Source of the DNA: Streptomyces sp. 35G-GA-8
Lineage (GTDB): Bacteria; Actinomycetota; Actinomycetes; Streptomycetales; Streptomycetaceae
DNA: 64,000 nucleotides
Direction of reading: 5' to 3'
Assembly: GCF_023534745.1 (NCBI RefSeq)
Contig: NZ_JAMHJQ010000007.1
Span: 50,497 to 114,496, forward strand
In this document: positions 33,221 to 42,027 of the stretch, in pieces
Layout: each line of letters starts with the position of its first letter
Numbering within the stretch: the first letter of the stretch is position 1
Notes under the pieces: model-generated
Told to the model about the DNA's origin: nothing
What the model saw: only the letters and a program-made list of their open reading frames with translations
Database searches by the model: none
Program-made: the position numbers and the translations under genes

Positions 33221-34594
33221 TTACTCGTATGAATGCGAATCGGTACCGGTCGTCCCGGAGACAGGCACCGTGTCGTCACCTCCGTGGCATTTCCCTCGCC
33301 GGCATTGCCCCCTTGTCGTACACCGATCGTCGTACTTCGTGTCGGCGTAACCCGGTGCGGCGTCCGCGGTGTTGGCGGGTCCCGGCGCCCGGAGGGAGCG
33401 GATCTGGGGTGAGAGCAGCGCCGCGCCGGTGGCGAGGATGACGAGGGCCCCGCAGCCGACCAGCGCCGGCCCGGTGCCGACGCGCTGGGCGACGGGGCCC
33501 GCGACCAGCAGGCCGAGCGGGGCGAAGGCGAGGGATCCGAACAGGTCGTACGCGCTGACGCGGGACAGCGCCTCCTCGGGGACCTCACGCTGGATGGTGG
33601 TGATCCACAGCACCCCGAAGATGTCATTGGCGAAGCCCGAGCAGAACATGGCGACGGCGATCGACCAGATCGGCGCGTGGACGCCGAGCAGGATCATGGG
33701 CGCCGCGAACGGGAAGGTGGCCAGCACCGCGACGAGCAGCGGCCGGCGCACCCGGATACGGGTGGCGATGCCCGCGCCGGCGAGCATCCCGAGCGCCTGG
33801 GCGGCGACGATCAGCGACCAGGTCCGCGCGCCCCCCAGATGGTCGTTGGCCGCCAGTGGTCCGAACACCCCGACCGTGGCGTTGACCGCGGCGACGACGA
33901 CCGTGTACTGCGCCACGACGACCCACAGCCACTGCCGTGAGAAGAACTCGTGCCAGCCGTCCCGCAGATCGGCCCAGCCGGAGGACGCGGCGCGGGGGCG
34001 CCTCGCGAGCCGCAGACCGTTCACGAGCACCGCACTGAGCACGAAGGAGAGGGCGTTCAACGCCAGGGCCCAGCCCGCCCCGACGAAGGCGACGGTCACC
34101 CCGGACAGCGCCAGACCGAGCAGCGTCGCGCTGTTCGTCCCGATCCGCAGTATCCCGTTGGCGCGCTGCAACGCGCTCTCGGGGACGATGAGCGGTACGA
34201 CCCCTTCCAGGGCCGGCATGAACAGCGCGGTGGCCGTCCCCGCCAGGACCGCCAGCGCGCACAGGGCCCACAGCGGCGCGTGCCCCGTGAGGATCATCGC
34301 GGCCAGTCCCGCGTAGGCGGCGGCGCCGACGACATCGGCGAGCACCATCAGCCGCGAGCGTGACATCCGGTCGGCGATCACCCCGCCGACGAGAATGAAC
34401 AGCAGCATCGGCAGCGCCTGGCAGGCCAGCACCAGCGACAACTGCCCCGGCCCGGCCCCGGGCAGGGCGAGAACGGCGAAGGCCAGGGCGACCCGGGCGA
34501 ACGCGTTGCCCAGAACGGAGATGGTGCGTGCGGCGGCGAGCAGCGTGAACCGCCGGTCACGCAGGAGCGGCGGCGCCGCCTCAGCTGCAGTCAT
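33221..34594 (-). CDS. MFS transporter, drug efflux type
   Basis: Inner-membrane secondary transporter, 457 aa, with about twelve hydrophobic segments and the conserved loop 2-3 motif GGVIADRMSRSRLMV. It resembles the enterobactin-exporter/MFS_3 type drug pumps. The last 55 residues after LLSPQIRSLRAP form a polar, low-complexity tail that is longer than usual. The start is ATG 34594. Located upstream of the SDR/P450 pair on the same strand, with a 195-nt AT-richer gap, it could export their product; this is speculative. Confidence 0.87.
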   Translation of the reverse strand: MTAAEAAPPLLRDRRFTLLAAARTISVLGNAFARVALAFAVLALPGAGPGQLSLVLACQALPMLLFILVGGVIADRMSRSRLMVLADVVGAAAYAGLAAMILTGHAPLWALCALAVLAGTATALFMPALEGVVPLIVPESALQRANGILRIGTNSATLLGLALSGVTVAFVGAGWALALNALSFVLSAVLVNGLRLARRPRAASSGWADLRDGWHEFFSRQWLWVVVAQYTVVVAAVNATVGVFGPLAANDHLGGARTWSLIVAAQALGMLAGAGIATRIRVRRPLLVAVLATFPFAAPMILLGVHAPIWSIAVAMFCSGFANDIFGVLWITTIQREVPEEALSRVSAYDLFGSLAFAPLGLLVAGPVAQRVGTGPALVGCGALVILATGAALLSPQIRSLRAPGPANTADAAPGYADTKYDDRCTTRGQCRRGKCHGGDDTVPVSGTTGTDSHSYE

Positions 34595-34707
34595 GGCCCG
34601 TGACCTTAGGGCCCGCTCCGGTGACCGATGTGCCTTTCAGGACGGGGACACAACCGGCCCGATCGCCCGGGTCCCGCGGCTCCGTGCCCGCCCCGGGCGG
34701 CGGAATC

Positions 34708-35322
34708 TCAGCTACCGTCGCGTGTGTCCGTGAGTCCCTTCGGCCGGAAGACGATCCTGTCGTACGTCACCGCGCATCCCTCGCCCGTGGGTGACTGCGC
34801 GAGAAAGCCGACGCGCGCCGACGCGGCGCGCGCGGGCGTACCCAGCGTGAAGACGCGGACGAAGGTCCACCGCTCGCCGTCCGGGGAGGCGTGGAAGGCG
34901 AACGCCCGGCCGGTGCGGCTGATCCGCAGCCAGTAGCTGTCGCCCTCCACCACAAAGGAGTTGGCGTCGTCGGAGTGGCCGCGCGTGACGACCGTACAGA
35001 TCGTCGGGCGCTCCGGCGACAGCTCCAGACAGAGCTTGGCCCAGTGCTGTTCGTCGGCCTCCAGCGTGAGCACCCCCGCGTCGAAGGCGGCGGCGAAGCC
35101 GACCGTGACGCGGGCGATCAGCTGGAAGTCACCGGCCGGGGTGCCGAGCAGGCGCGGCGCGTCGGAGGCCGGCTCAAGGGACGCGCCCGCCGGTGGTACG
35201 AAGCGGTCCTGCCGGGCGCCCGCCCGGCCGGTGAGCGCTCCGGCCGCGTAGCGCCACGCGCCCTCGGGGCCGTACGGCCGCAGCGGGAACGGCAGTTCGG
35301 GGAGATCGATCCGGTCACTCAT
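34708..35322 (-). CDS. DUF1349 domain protein (concanavalin-like fold)
   Basis: 204 aa, close to the normal size of the DUF1349 family, which has a concanavalin A-like jelly-roll. Typical strings are DFQLIARVTVGF, DAGVLTLEADEQHWAKLCLE, and SYWLRISRTGRAFAFHASPDGERW. No signal peptide. Members have been linked to carbohydrate binding, but the function is not settled. Expressed toward the MFS gene and 47 nt from the dehydrogenase stop. Confidence 0.85.
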   Translation of the reverse strand: MSDRIDLPELPFPLRPYGPEGAWRYAAGALTGRAGARQDRFVPPAGASLEPASDAPRLLGTPAGDFQLIARVTVGFAAAFDAGVLTLEADEQHWAKLCLELSPERPTICTVVTRGHSDDANSFVVEGDSYWLRISRTGRAFAFHASPDGERWTFVRVFTLGTPARAASARVGFLAQSPTGEGCAVTYDRIVFRPKGLTDTRDGS

Positions 35323-35369
35323 GCGCTTGGGCTCACCGTTCTCGCGTCTCGGATCGCTGGTCTCGGATC

Positions 35370-36902
35370 TCAGTTCTCCGGACGGCCGTCGACCCGGCGC
35401 GGCAGGTCCAGGGGGTTGTCGTCACGCAGCTCCGGCGGGAGCAGCGCGGCCGGGGTCGACTGGTAGGAGACCGGGCGCAGCCAGCGCTCGATCGCCGTGG
35501 CGCCGACCGAGGTGGAGGTGGAGGTGGTCGCCGGGTAGGGGCCGCCGTGGTGCTGCGCGGGGGCGACGGCGACACCGGTCGGCCAGCCGTTGACCAGGAC
35601 GCGCCCGGCCAGCGGGGTCAGTTCCGCGAGCAGATCGGCGGCGCCCGGCGCGGTCCCGTCGGCCTCCTCCTCGGCGAGCTGGAGGGTGGCGGTGAGATTG
35701 CCGGGAAGCCGGGAGAGTACGGAGGTGATCTCGGCCGGGGAGCCGTACCGCGCGACGACGGTCACCGGGCCGAAGCACTCCTCCAGCAGCAGATCGTGGT
35801 CGCCGTCGGCGGTCAGCAGCTCCGCGTCGAGGGTCAGGAAGCCCGCGCTGACGGTGTGTTCACCGCCCGCGCCGGGGGTGATCGGGGCGTCCACGCCGGG
35901 CAGCGCGGCCCGTTCGCGTACGCCCGCGACGAAGGCGTCCCGCATCCGGTGGTCCAGCATCACGCCGGGCTCGGTCTCGCTGACGGCCGCCGTCAGGGAC
36001 TTCACCAGCCGGTCGCCCGGCTCACCGGCCGGGGCCAGTACGAAACCGGGCTTGGTGCAGAACTGCCCCTCCCCCAGCGTCATCGAGCCGGCCAGCCCCG
36101 CACCGATCTGCTCGGCGCGCTCGGCCGCGGCGGCCTCGGTGATCACGACGGGGTTGAGGGAGCCGAGCTCGCCATGGAAGGGGATGGGCGTCGGCCGGGC
36201 GGCCGCGGCGTCGAAGAGCGCCCGTCCGCCCCGTACGGAACCGGTGAAACCGGCCGCCGACACCAGCGGGTGCCGTACCAGCTCGACGCCCGCCTCGAAG
36301 CCGTGCACGAGACTCACCACGTCCTCGGGCAGCCCCACTTCCACGGCGGCCCTGCGCAGCACGGAGGCGCACAGTTCGGAGGTGGCGGGGTGGTCCGGAT
36401 GCGCCTTGACGACGACGGGGCAGCCGGCGGCGAGCGCGCTCGCGGTGTCGCCGCCGGGCACGGAGAAGGCGAGCGGGAAGTTGCTCGCGGAGTAGACGGC
36501 GACGACGCCGAGGGGCACCTTCCAGCGGCGCAGATCGGGCCAGGGCGGGGTGCGGTCGGCGTCCGCGTGGTCGATCCGTACGTCGAGGAAGGCTCCCTCC
36601 TCGACCACTTCGGCGAAGGCGCGCAGCTGAGCGGTGGTACGGGCCAGCTCGCCCGTGAGCCGTACGGGGCCGAGCGCGGTCTCCGCGTCCGCGGCCTCGA
36701 TGACATGCTCTCCGGCCTCGTCGAGCAGATCGGCCGCCGTGCGGAGCAGGGCCGCGCGCGCGGTACGGTCGGCGAGAGCGGCCCGTGCGGCGTGCGCACC
36801 GCGTACCGCGCGGTCGACCTCCTCCGCCGTCGCCTCCCGCGCGACCTGCTCGCGCTGCTTCCCTGTTCGGGGGTCGACACTCCAGACTGGTGCTGCTGCC
36901 AC
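35370..36902 (-). CDS. Aldehyde dehydrogenase, 2-oxoglutarate semialdehyde dehydrogenase type
   Basis: NADP-dependent aldehyde dehydrogenase, 510 aa. It is of the subgroup that oxidises alpha-ketoglutarate semialdehyde to 2-oxoglutarate, the last step of the glucarate/uronate pathway. Landmarks are VYSASNFPLAFSVPGGDTAS, VKAHPDHPATSE, GFTGSVRGGRALFD, catalytic Glu in FHGELGSLNPV, and nucleophile Cys282 in GEGQFCTKPG. It is divergent from an IclR regulator, and KdgD and uronate dehydrogenase lie 5-7 kb downstream, which supports the substrate assignment. Confidence 0.88.
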   Translation of the reverse strand: MAAAPVWSVDPRTGKQREQVAREATAEEVDRAVRGAHAARAALADRTARAALLRTAADLLDEAGEHVIEAADAETALGPVRLTGELARTTAQLRAFAEVVEEGAFLDVRIDHADADRTPPWPDLRRWKVPLGVVAVYSASNFPLAFSVPGGDTASALAAGCPVVVKAHPDHPATSELCASVLRRAAVEVGLPEDVVSLVHGFEAGVELVRHPLVSAAGFTGSVRGGRALFDAAAARPTPIPFHGELGSLNPVVITEAAAAERAEQIGAGLAGSMTLGEGQFCTKPGFVLAPAGEPGDRLVKSLTAAVSETEPGVMLDHRMRDAFVAGVRERAALPGVDAPITPGAGGEHTVSAGFLTLDAELLTADGDHDLLLEECFGPVTVVARYGSPAEITSVLSRLPGNLTATLQLAEEEADGTAPGAADLLAELTPLAGRVLVNGWPTGVAVAPAQHHGGPYPATTSTSTSVGATAIERWLRPVSYQSTPAALLPPELRDDNPLDLPRRVDGRPEN

Positions 36903-36971
36903 CGCGACTTCCCTTCCCGACGTACCGACCGACCGACCGAGCGAGCGACGTACCGACTGCTGACACCACTC

Positions 36972-37001
36972 GGAACTTGTTCGGTATTCTGAACAGAGTT
37001 C
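36972..37001. promoter_or_regulatory. Nested GAAC/GTTC operator between the dehydrogenase and iclR genes
   Basis: Alternating half-sites GAAC-tt-GTTC-ggtattct-GAAC-aga-GTTC fill 36973-37001. The inner dyad TGTTC-N8-GAACA (36978-36995) has 8-nt spacing, and TATTCT within it (36985-36990) could be a -10 box. It is a likely IclR site. Confidence 0.6.
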
Positions 37002-37098
37002 CTGATAGTGAATCGCTGAGGACTCTATTTCCGCGCGTTCCGTGTGGTCAAGAGTGGTCAGGAGAGCAAGTCAAGTGGGCGAGAAGGGGCGAGGGACG

Positions 37099-37869
37099 AT
37101 GTCGACCGCGGAGACCGGTGGCGCACAAGTGAAGTCCGCCGTGCGGACGGTGGAACTGCTGGAGTACTTCGCGGGACGCCCCGGCATGCATTCGCTCGCC
37201 GCCGTGCAGGAGGCGGTCGGATACCCCAAGTCCAGCCTCTACATGCTGCTGCGCACGCTGGTGGAGCTGGGCTGGGTGGAGACGGACGCGACGGGCACGC
37301 GCTACGGCATCGGTGTACGGGCCCTGCTGGTCGGCACCTCGTACATCGACGGCGACGAGGTCGTCGCCGCCGCCCGCCCCACGCTGGACCGGCTCTCCGA
37401 CGACACCAGCGAGACCATCCACCTCGCGCGGCTCGACGGCACGAATGTCGTCTATCTCGCCACCCGCCAGTCCCAGCACTATCTGCGGCCCTTCACCCGG
37501 ATCGGCCGCCGGCTGCCCGCCCACTCCACCTCGCTCGGCAAGGCGCTGCTGGCGACCCACAGCGACGAGCAGGTGCGCAAGATGCTGCCGGAGACCCTGC
37601 CCGCGCTGACCGAGCACACCATCACCGACCGCGAGAAGCTCATCGAGGAGCTGCACACCGTACGCGAGCAGGGCTACGCGGTGGACCGCGAGGAGAACAC
37701 GCTCGGGCTGCGCTGTTTCGGTATCGCCATCCCGTACCGGACACCGGCGCGTGACGCGATCAGCTGCTCCGTGCCGGTGGCCCGGCTCACCCCCGGCCAT
37801 GAGCAGATGATCAAGGACACGCTGTTCGACGCGCGCGACCGGCTCACGCTCGCCACCCGGCGGCTCTGA
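37099..37869 (+). CDS. IclR family transcriptional regulator
   Basis: 256 aa, with an N-terminal winged helix (SAVRTVELLEYFAGRPGMHSL through YPKSSLYMLLRTLVELGW) and the C-terminal IclR effector domain (GRRLPAHSTSLGKALLA, then the GLRCFGIAIPYR block). Likely controls the divergent dehydrogenase gene and perhaps the kdgD and udh genes. The effector may be a sugar acid or keto-acid intermediate of the uronate route; this is inferred from position. ATG 37099 has a GAGGGA site. Confidence 0.9.
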   Translation: MSTAETGGAQVKSAVRTVELLEYFAGRPGMHSLAAVQEAVGYPKSSLYMLLRTLVELGWVETDATGTRYGIGVRALLVGTSYIDGDEVVAAARPTLDRLSDDTSETIHLARLDGTNVVYLATRQSQHYLRPFTRIGRRLPAHSTSLGKALLATHSDEQVRKMLPETLPALTEHTITDREKLIEELHTVREQGYAVDREENTLGLRCFGIAIPYRTPARDAISCSVPVARLTPGHEQMIKDTLFDARDRLTLATRRL

Positions 37870-37947
37870 CCGGCCGGGGATGAGGAATTCCTGAGAAGCG
37901 AGCGGGGCGGGAACGCCGTCCGCACCGCCGCTCGTCCCTCATATGGG

Positions 37948-39396
37948 ATGAACAAGACGATCAGACACACGGCGGTCATCTGTCTGCTGCTGGTGCTCGC
38001 CCTGCTGGTGCGGGCCACCTGGGTGCAGGCGTACGAGGCCAGGGCCCTCGCGGACGACAAGCACAACCGGCGGAACATCATGGCGCAGTACGCGCGGCCG
38101 CTCGGTGACATCATCGTGGCCGGCTCGCCGGTCACGGGCTCCAGAAAGACGGCGAGCGGCGATCTGGCGTACGAGCGCACGTACACGGACGGCGCGCTCT
38201 ACGCGCCCGTCACCGGCTACAGCTCTCAGGCGTACGGCTCGACCCAGCTGGAGGGCATCTACGCCGATGTCCTGGACGGGACGGACAGCAGGCTGAAGAA
38301 CCCGCTGGACGCGATCATGGGCAAGCAGACCGCGCCGGGCGATGTTCTGACGACGATCGATCCCGCCGTGCAGGAAGCCGGATATCGCGCGCTGGGCGGC
38401 AAGAAGGGCGCCGCCGTGGCGATCGACCCGACGACCGGCCGGGTGCTCGGGGTGGTCAGCACCCCCTCCTACGACCCCACGAAGATCAGCGGCACCACGG
38501 ACGGTGACGCCTGGCAGCAGCTGACCGGGGACGCGGAGAAGCCGATGGTCAACCGCGCGCTGCGGCAGCCGCTGCCGCCGGGCTCGACGTTCAAGCTGGT
38601 GGTCGCGGCGGCGGCGCTGGAGGACGGTCTGTACGGCTCGGTCGACGAACGGACCGACAGCCCGGATCCGTACACCCTGCCGACCACGACCACCGTCCTG
38701 CGCAACGAGAACAGCTCCGCGCCCTGCGAGAACGCCACCATCCGCACCGCGCTCGAATACTCCTGCAACACGGTCTTCGCGAAGATGGCCGACGACCTCG
38801 GCCAGGACAAGGTCCGCGCGATGGCGGAGAAGTTCGGTTTCAACGACGCCACGCAGGATATGCCGGTGCGCGCCTCGGGGAGCGTCTATCCGTCCGGCAT
38901 GGACCGGGCGCAGACGGCGCTGACGGGGATCGGCCAGTTCGATGTGACCGCGACCCCGCTCCAGATGGCCATGGTCTCGGCGGCCCTGGCCAATGACGGG
39001 CTGCTCGCCGCGCCGCACATGGTGTCGAAGGTGGTGGACGCGAGCGGCGACACCCTCCAGTCGTACCAGGACGGCGATACGCGGCGGATCGTCTCCTCGT
39101 CGACGGCCGAGCAGTTGCGCAGCGCGATGGTGACGGTCGTCCAGGACGGCACGGGGACGAACGCGCGGATCGACGGCGCCGAGGTGGGCGGCAAGACGGG
39201 CACCGCGCAGCACGGCGTGGACAACGTCAACACGCCGTACGCGTGGTTCACCTCCTACGCGAAGGACTCGTCCACCGGCAAGGAGGTGGCGGTGGCGGTC
39301 GTCGTGGAGGACTCGGGCGCGGCGCGCTCGGAGGTCAGCGGGAACGGTCTGGCCGCGCCGATCGCGCGGCAGATGATGGCGGCGGCGCTGACCTGA
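37948..39396 (+). CDS. Class B penicillin-binding protein (PbpA-like transpeptidase)
   Basis: Peptidoglycan D,D-transpeptidase, 482 aa, with one N-terminal anchor helix (about 8-24) and an extracellular domain. All three catalytic motifs are present: STFK (nucleophile Ser213), SCN (Ser272) and KTG (from Lys416). It resembles actinobacterial PbpA, which normally lies beside rodA and pknAB; here it is alone, so it is probably one of the extra streptomycete copies linked to development. The N-terminus is standard for the type. Confidence 0.9.
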   Translation: MNKTIRHTAVICLLLVLALLVRATWVQAYEARALADDKHNRRNIMAQYARPLGDIIVAGSPVTGSRKTASGDLAYERTYTDGALYAPVTGYSSQAYGSTQLEGIYADVLDGTDSRLKNPLDAIMGKQTAPGDVLTTIDPAVQEAGYRALGGKKGAAVAIDPTTGRVLGVVSTPSYDPTKISGTTDGDAWQQLTGDAEKPMVNRALRQPLPPGSTFKLVVAAAALEDGLYGSVDERTDSPDPYTLPTTTTVLRNENSSAPCENATIRTALEYSCNTVFAKMADDLGQDKVRAMAEKFGFNDATQDMPVRASGSVYPSGMDRAQTALTGIGQFDVTATPLQMAMVSAALANDGLLAAPHMVSKVVDASGDTLQSYQDGDTRRIVSSSTAEQLRSAMVTVVQDGTGTNARIDGAEVGGKTGTAQHGVDNVNTPYAWFTSYAKDSSTGKEVAVAVVVEDSGAARSEVSGNGLAAPIARQMMAAALT

Positions 39397-39603
39397 CCCG
39401 GCCGGCCCGGAGCCGCCCAAGACCCGCCCGAGGCCCGTCTAAGGCCTTTTCCGCGCCGGGGAGTAGGCCATTCACCCGATGCGCCGACCGGGGCCTCAGG
39501 GGCCATTCTGACGCTCGTAAGGGAGGCGTCCGGGCGGATTCCGAGCGGCTTCCGGGCCGGATTCCGTGACCGGCTCCGCGAGGCGGAAAGGGCCGGTGGG
39601 GCA

Positions 39604-40851
39604 GTGCGGTGGGACGGGGGAGGTCTCCGGAGCGTGCTCCGGGACCGTAACGCGGGGCTGTATCTGGCGGGTGTCGTCGTCTCCGGTTTCGGTACGTCCG
39701 CGATGTGGCTGGCGGCCGGGGTCTGGACCAAGTCGCTGACGGACTCGGACAGTCTGGCCGCGCTCACGGTCTTCGCGCTGTGGGCGCCCGCGCTCGCGGG
39801 CCCGCTGCTGGGGACGGTCGCCGACCGGGTGCGCCGGCGACCCCTGCTGATCGGCTGCAATCTCGCCATGGCGGCGCTGCTGCCGCTGCTGCTCGCCGTC
39901 GACTCGGCGGACCGGATCTGGATCCTCTTCTGTGTGCTGTTCGTCCACGGCGCGAGCGGTGTCGTCCAGGACGCGGCGGAATCGGCCCTGGTCGCCACGG
40001 CGATCGATGCCCGGCTGCTGGGCGACTTCAACGGGCTGCGGATGACGGCCAACGAGGGCATGAAACTGCTGGCGCCGCTCGCGGGCGCCGCGCTCTGCGC
40101 CCGGTTCGGCGGCGGCGCGGTGGCGCTGCTCGACGCGGTGACCTTCGCCGTGGCCGCCGGGTTCTTCACGGCAATGCGCGTACGGGAGGAGAGGCCGGGC
40201 CCGGATCCTGTTGGCGGCCGGGCGCCGGGCATGTCCGAGGGCGTCCGGGCGCTGCGCGGCTCGGCGGTGGTACGGCCCCTCGTACTGGCCGCGTCGGCGA
40301 CGATGCTGCTCGCCGGGCTCAACGGCGCGGCGATCTACGCGGTGGTCGACCGCGGCCTCGGCCACTCCCCCGCGTACGTGGGGGTCCTGTACGCGGTGCA
40401 GGGCGCCGGTTCCGTGCTCACCGGGCTGGTGGCGGGCCCGCTGCTGCGACGGCTGCCGGAGCGGGTGTTCGCCGCCGCCGGTGTCGCGCTGTTCGCCCTG
40501 GCGGTCGCGGCGCGGGCACTGCCGTACGACGCGGTGGTGCTGGCGAGCGCCGCCGGGGTCGGCATCGGGCTGCCGTGTGTGCTGATCGCGGCGCTGACGG
40601 CGGTGCAGCGCGAGATCCCGGCCCAGGTCCTCGGCCGGACGGCGGCCACCGCCCACACGCTGATGTATGTGCCCAACGCGCTGGCGCTGGCGCTCGGCGC
40701 GGGTCTGATCGCGCTGGCCGACCCGGCCGTCCTGCTGCCGGTGACCGGGGCGGCCGGGCTGCTCGTCGCACTGGCCCTGGCTGCCCCGTGTCACAGGCGG
40801 AAGAAAGGCCCCCGGCCGCGTCCGCCGGACTTACTCGTCCAGATCCGATAG
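39604..40851 (+). CDS. MFS transporter
   Basis: 415-aa inner-membrane permease with eleven to twelve hydrophobic segments and the loop motif GPLLGTVADRVRRRPLL. Similar to enterobactin-exporter-like MFS drug pumps. The start is GTG 39604. The 3' end overlaps the convergent gene at 40831 by 21 nt, and the shared DNA is a 9-bp repeat. Substrate unknown. Confidence 0.85.
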   Translation: MRWDGGGLRSVLRDRNAGLYLAGVVVSGFGTSAMWLAAGVWTKSLTDSDSLAALTVFALWAPALAGPLLGTVADRVRRRPLLIGCNLAMAALLPLLLAVDSADRIWILFCVLFVHGASGVVQDAAESALVATAIDARLLGDFNGLRMTANEGMKLLAPLAGAALCARFGGGAVALLDAVTFAVAAGFFTAMRVREERPGPDPVGGRAPGMSEGVRALRGSAVVRPLVLAASATMLLAGLNGAAIYAVVDRGLGHSPAYVGVLYAVQGAGSVLTGLVAGPLLRRLPERVFAAAGVALFALAVAARALPYDAVVLASAAGVGIGLPCVLIAALTAVQREIPAQVLGRTAATAHTLMYVPNALALALGAGLIALADPAVLLPVTGAAGLLVALALAAPCHRRKKGPRPRPPDLLVQIR

Positions 40852-42027
40852 ATCCGATAGATCCGACAGTGCCTTCGTGACGGCCTTCAGATCCGCGTCC
40901 GAGGCCAGTCCCGCGTGATACAGCCGCAGTTCGGTCGCTCCGAGCGCCTTGGCCCGCGCGGCGTCGTCGGCGAGGGCGGCCGGGTTGCCTCCCATGCCGG
41001 TGACGACCGTGAAGTTCGCGGCCAGGACGGAGGCTTCGGTGCCGTGGCCCGCGAACGGGCTCAGCATCGCCTGTGCCGTGCCCCCGGTGCAGGGCAGGAC
41101 GACCCCGTCCGCGACGCCGAGGATGTGCGCCGGGTCCACCCCGGCGTTGGCGCCGACGTGGTAGGACACCGGGTCGGCGTGCAGCAGCACCTGGAAGTCG
41201 GGCCCGGCCGCCGCCCGTACGGCCGCGACCGCCCGCTCCTGGAGCGTACGGGCGACCGAGCCGCGCCACTCGGCGGTGACGGCGGCGAGATCAGCGCCGA
41301 GAAGCTTCTCCACCGAGGACCAGCCCGCCTCGGCTGAGCCGGTGGCCCACAGGGGCCCCAGCGCGCGCCGCACGGCGGCGGCCAGTTCCTCCGGCGGGGC
41401 GCCGAGACCGGCGTACCCCTCCCGGCACACGCCGCAGAAGCAGAGCGACATCAGATACTGCGCCGCGTCACCGAGGCCGACGCCCGCGATCTTGTCGTGG
41501 GCGTGCAGATGCGCGAGCCCGTACCAGCCGCAGGACTCCAGCTCGGTGCCGCGCGCCCCGGGCCGTACGGAGGCCTCGGCCGCCAGCTCCACCAGATACG
41601 CGCCGACCGCGGGCCGGGCGATACAGGGCGCCCAGGGATAGCGGTCGCCGTAGGCGTTCACCACGGAGGTGTCGGGACGCTCTGCGCCGAGACGGGAGTT
41701 GTGCGCGAGGACCACCCAGCTGTGCACGTCGAGACCGGCGTCGGCCAGGGCCGTCGCGGCCTCGCCGTACGTGTCGCCGGGGGCCCAGGCCCCGGCGGGG
41801 TACGGACGCAGCTCATGGTGTGCCCAGCGGGCGTCGTCCACCGGGTAGAGGACCGCGGCGTGTTCGGCGGTGACCACGCGGTGGCGCGGGTGGCGCGGGG
41901 TCAGCGCGCGGGTGGAGTGGTAGGCGGCGGCGAGGGTGACCTGGCGGACGCCGAGGTCCGCGATCCTGGCGGGGGCGTCCGGGTCGCCCACCACGTCCCA
42001 GGGGTAGAGAAAGGCCGAGGTCTTCAC
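40831..42027 (-). CDS. Uncharacterised barrel-like protein co-translated with kdgD, 398 aa
   Basis: I do not recognise a named family. The sequence starts like a TIM-barrel enzyme (TSAFLYPWDVVGD, then VTLAAAYHS, ending with a LGATELRLYHAGL strand-helix), and it contains HLHAHDK and an unusual CFCGVC cluster. It could be a glycosidase-like or epimerase-like enzyme. Its start overlaps the kdgD stop (ATGA), so the two proteins are made together, which points to a role in sugar-acid breakdown. The C-terminus is a repeated SDL tail. Confidence 0.7.
   Translation of the reverse strand: MKTSAFLYPWDVVGDPDAPARIADLGVRQVTLAAAYHSTRALTPRHPRHRVVTAEHAAVLYPVDDARWAHHELRPYPAGAWAPGDTYGEAATALADAGLDVHSWVVLAHNSRLGAERPDTSVVNAYGDRYPWAPCIARPAVGAYLVELAAEASVRPGARGTELESCGWYGLAHLHAHDKIAGVGLGDAAQYLMSLCFCGVCREGYAGLGAPPEELAAAVRRALGPLWATGSAEAGWSSVEKLLGADLAAVTAEWRGSVARTLQERAVAAVRAAAGPDFQVLLHADPVSYHVGANAGVDPAHILGVADGVVLPCTGGTAQAMLSPFAGHGTEASVLAANFTVVTGMGGNPAALADDAARAKALGATELRLYHAGLASDADLKAVTKALSDLSDLSDLDE
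40841..40867. repeat. Three 9-bp tandem repeats in overlapping 3' ends
   Basis: AGATCCGAT is repeated three times (last unit with one change). On the minus strand it encodes a repeated Ser-Asp-Leu tail; on the plus strand it spans the stop of the MFS gene. Confidence 0.8.
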
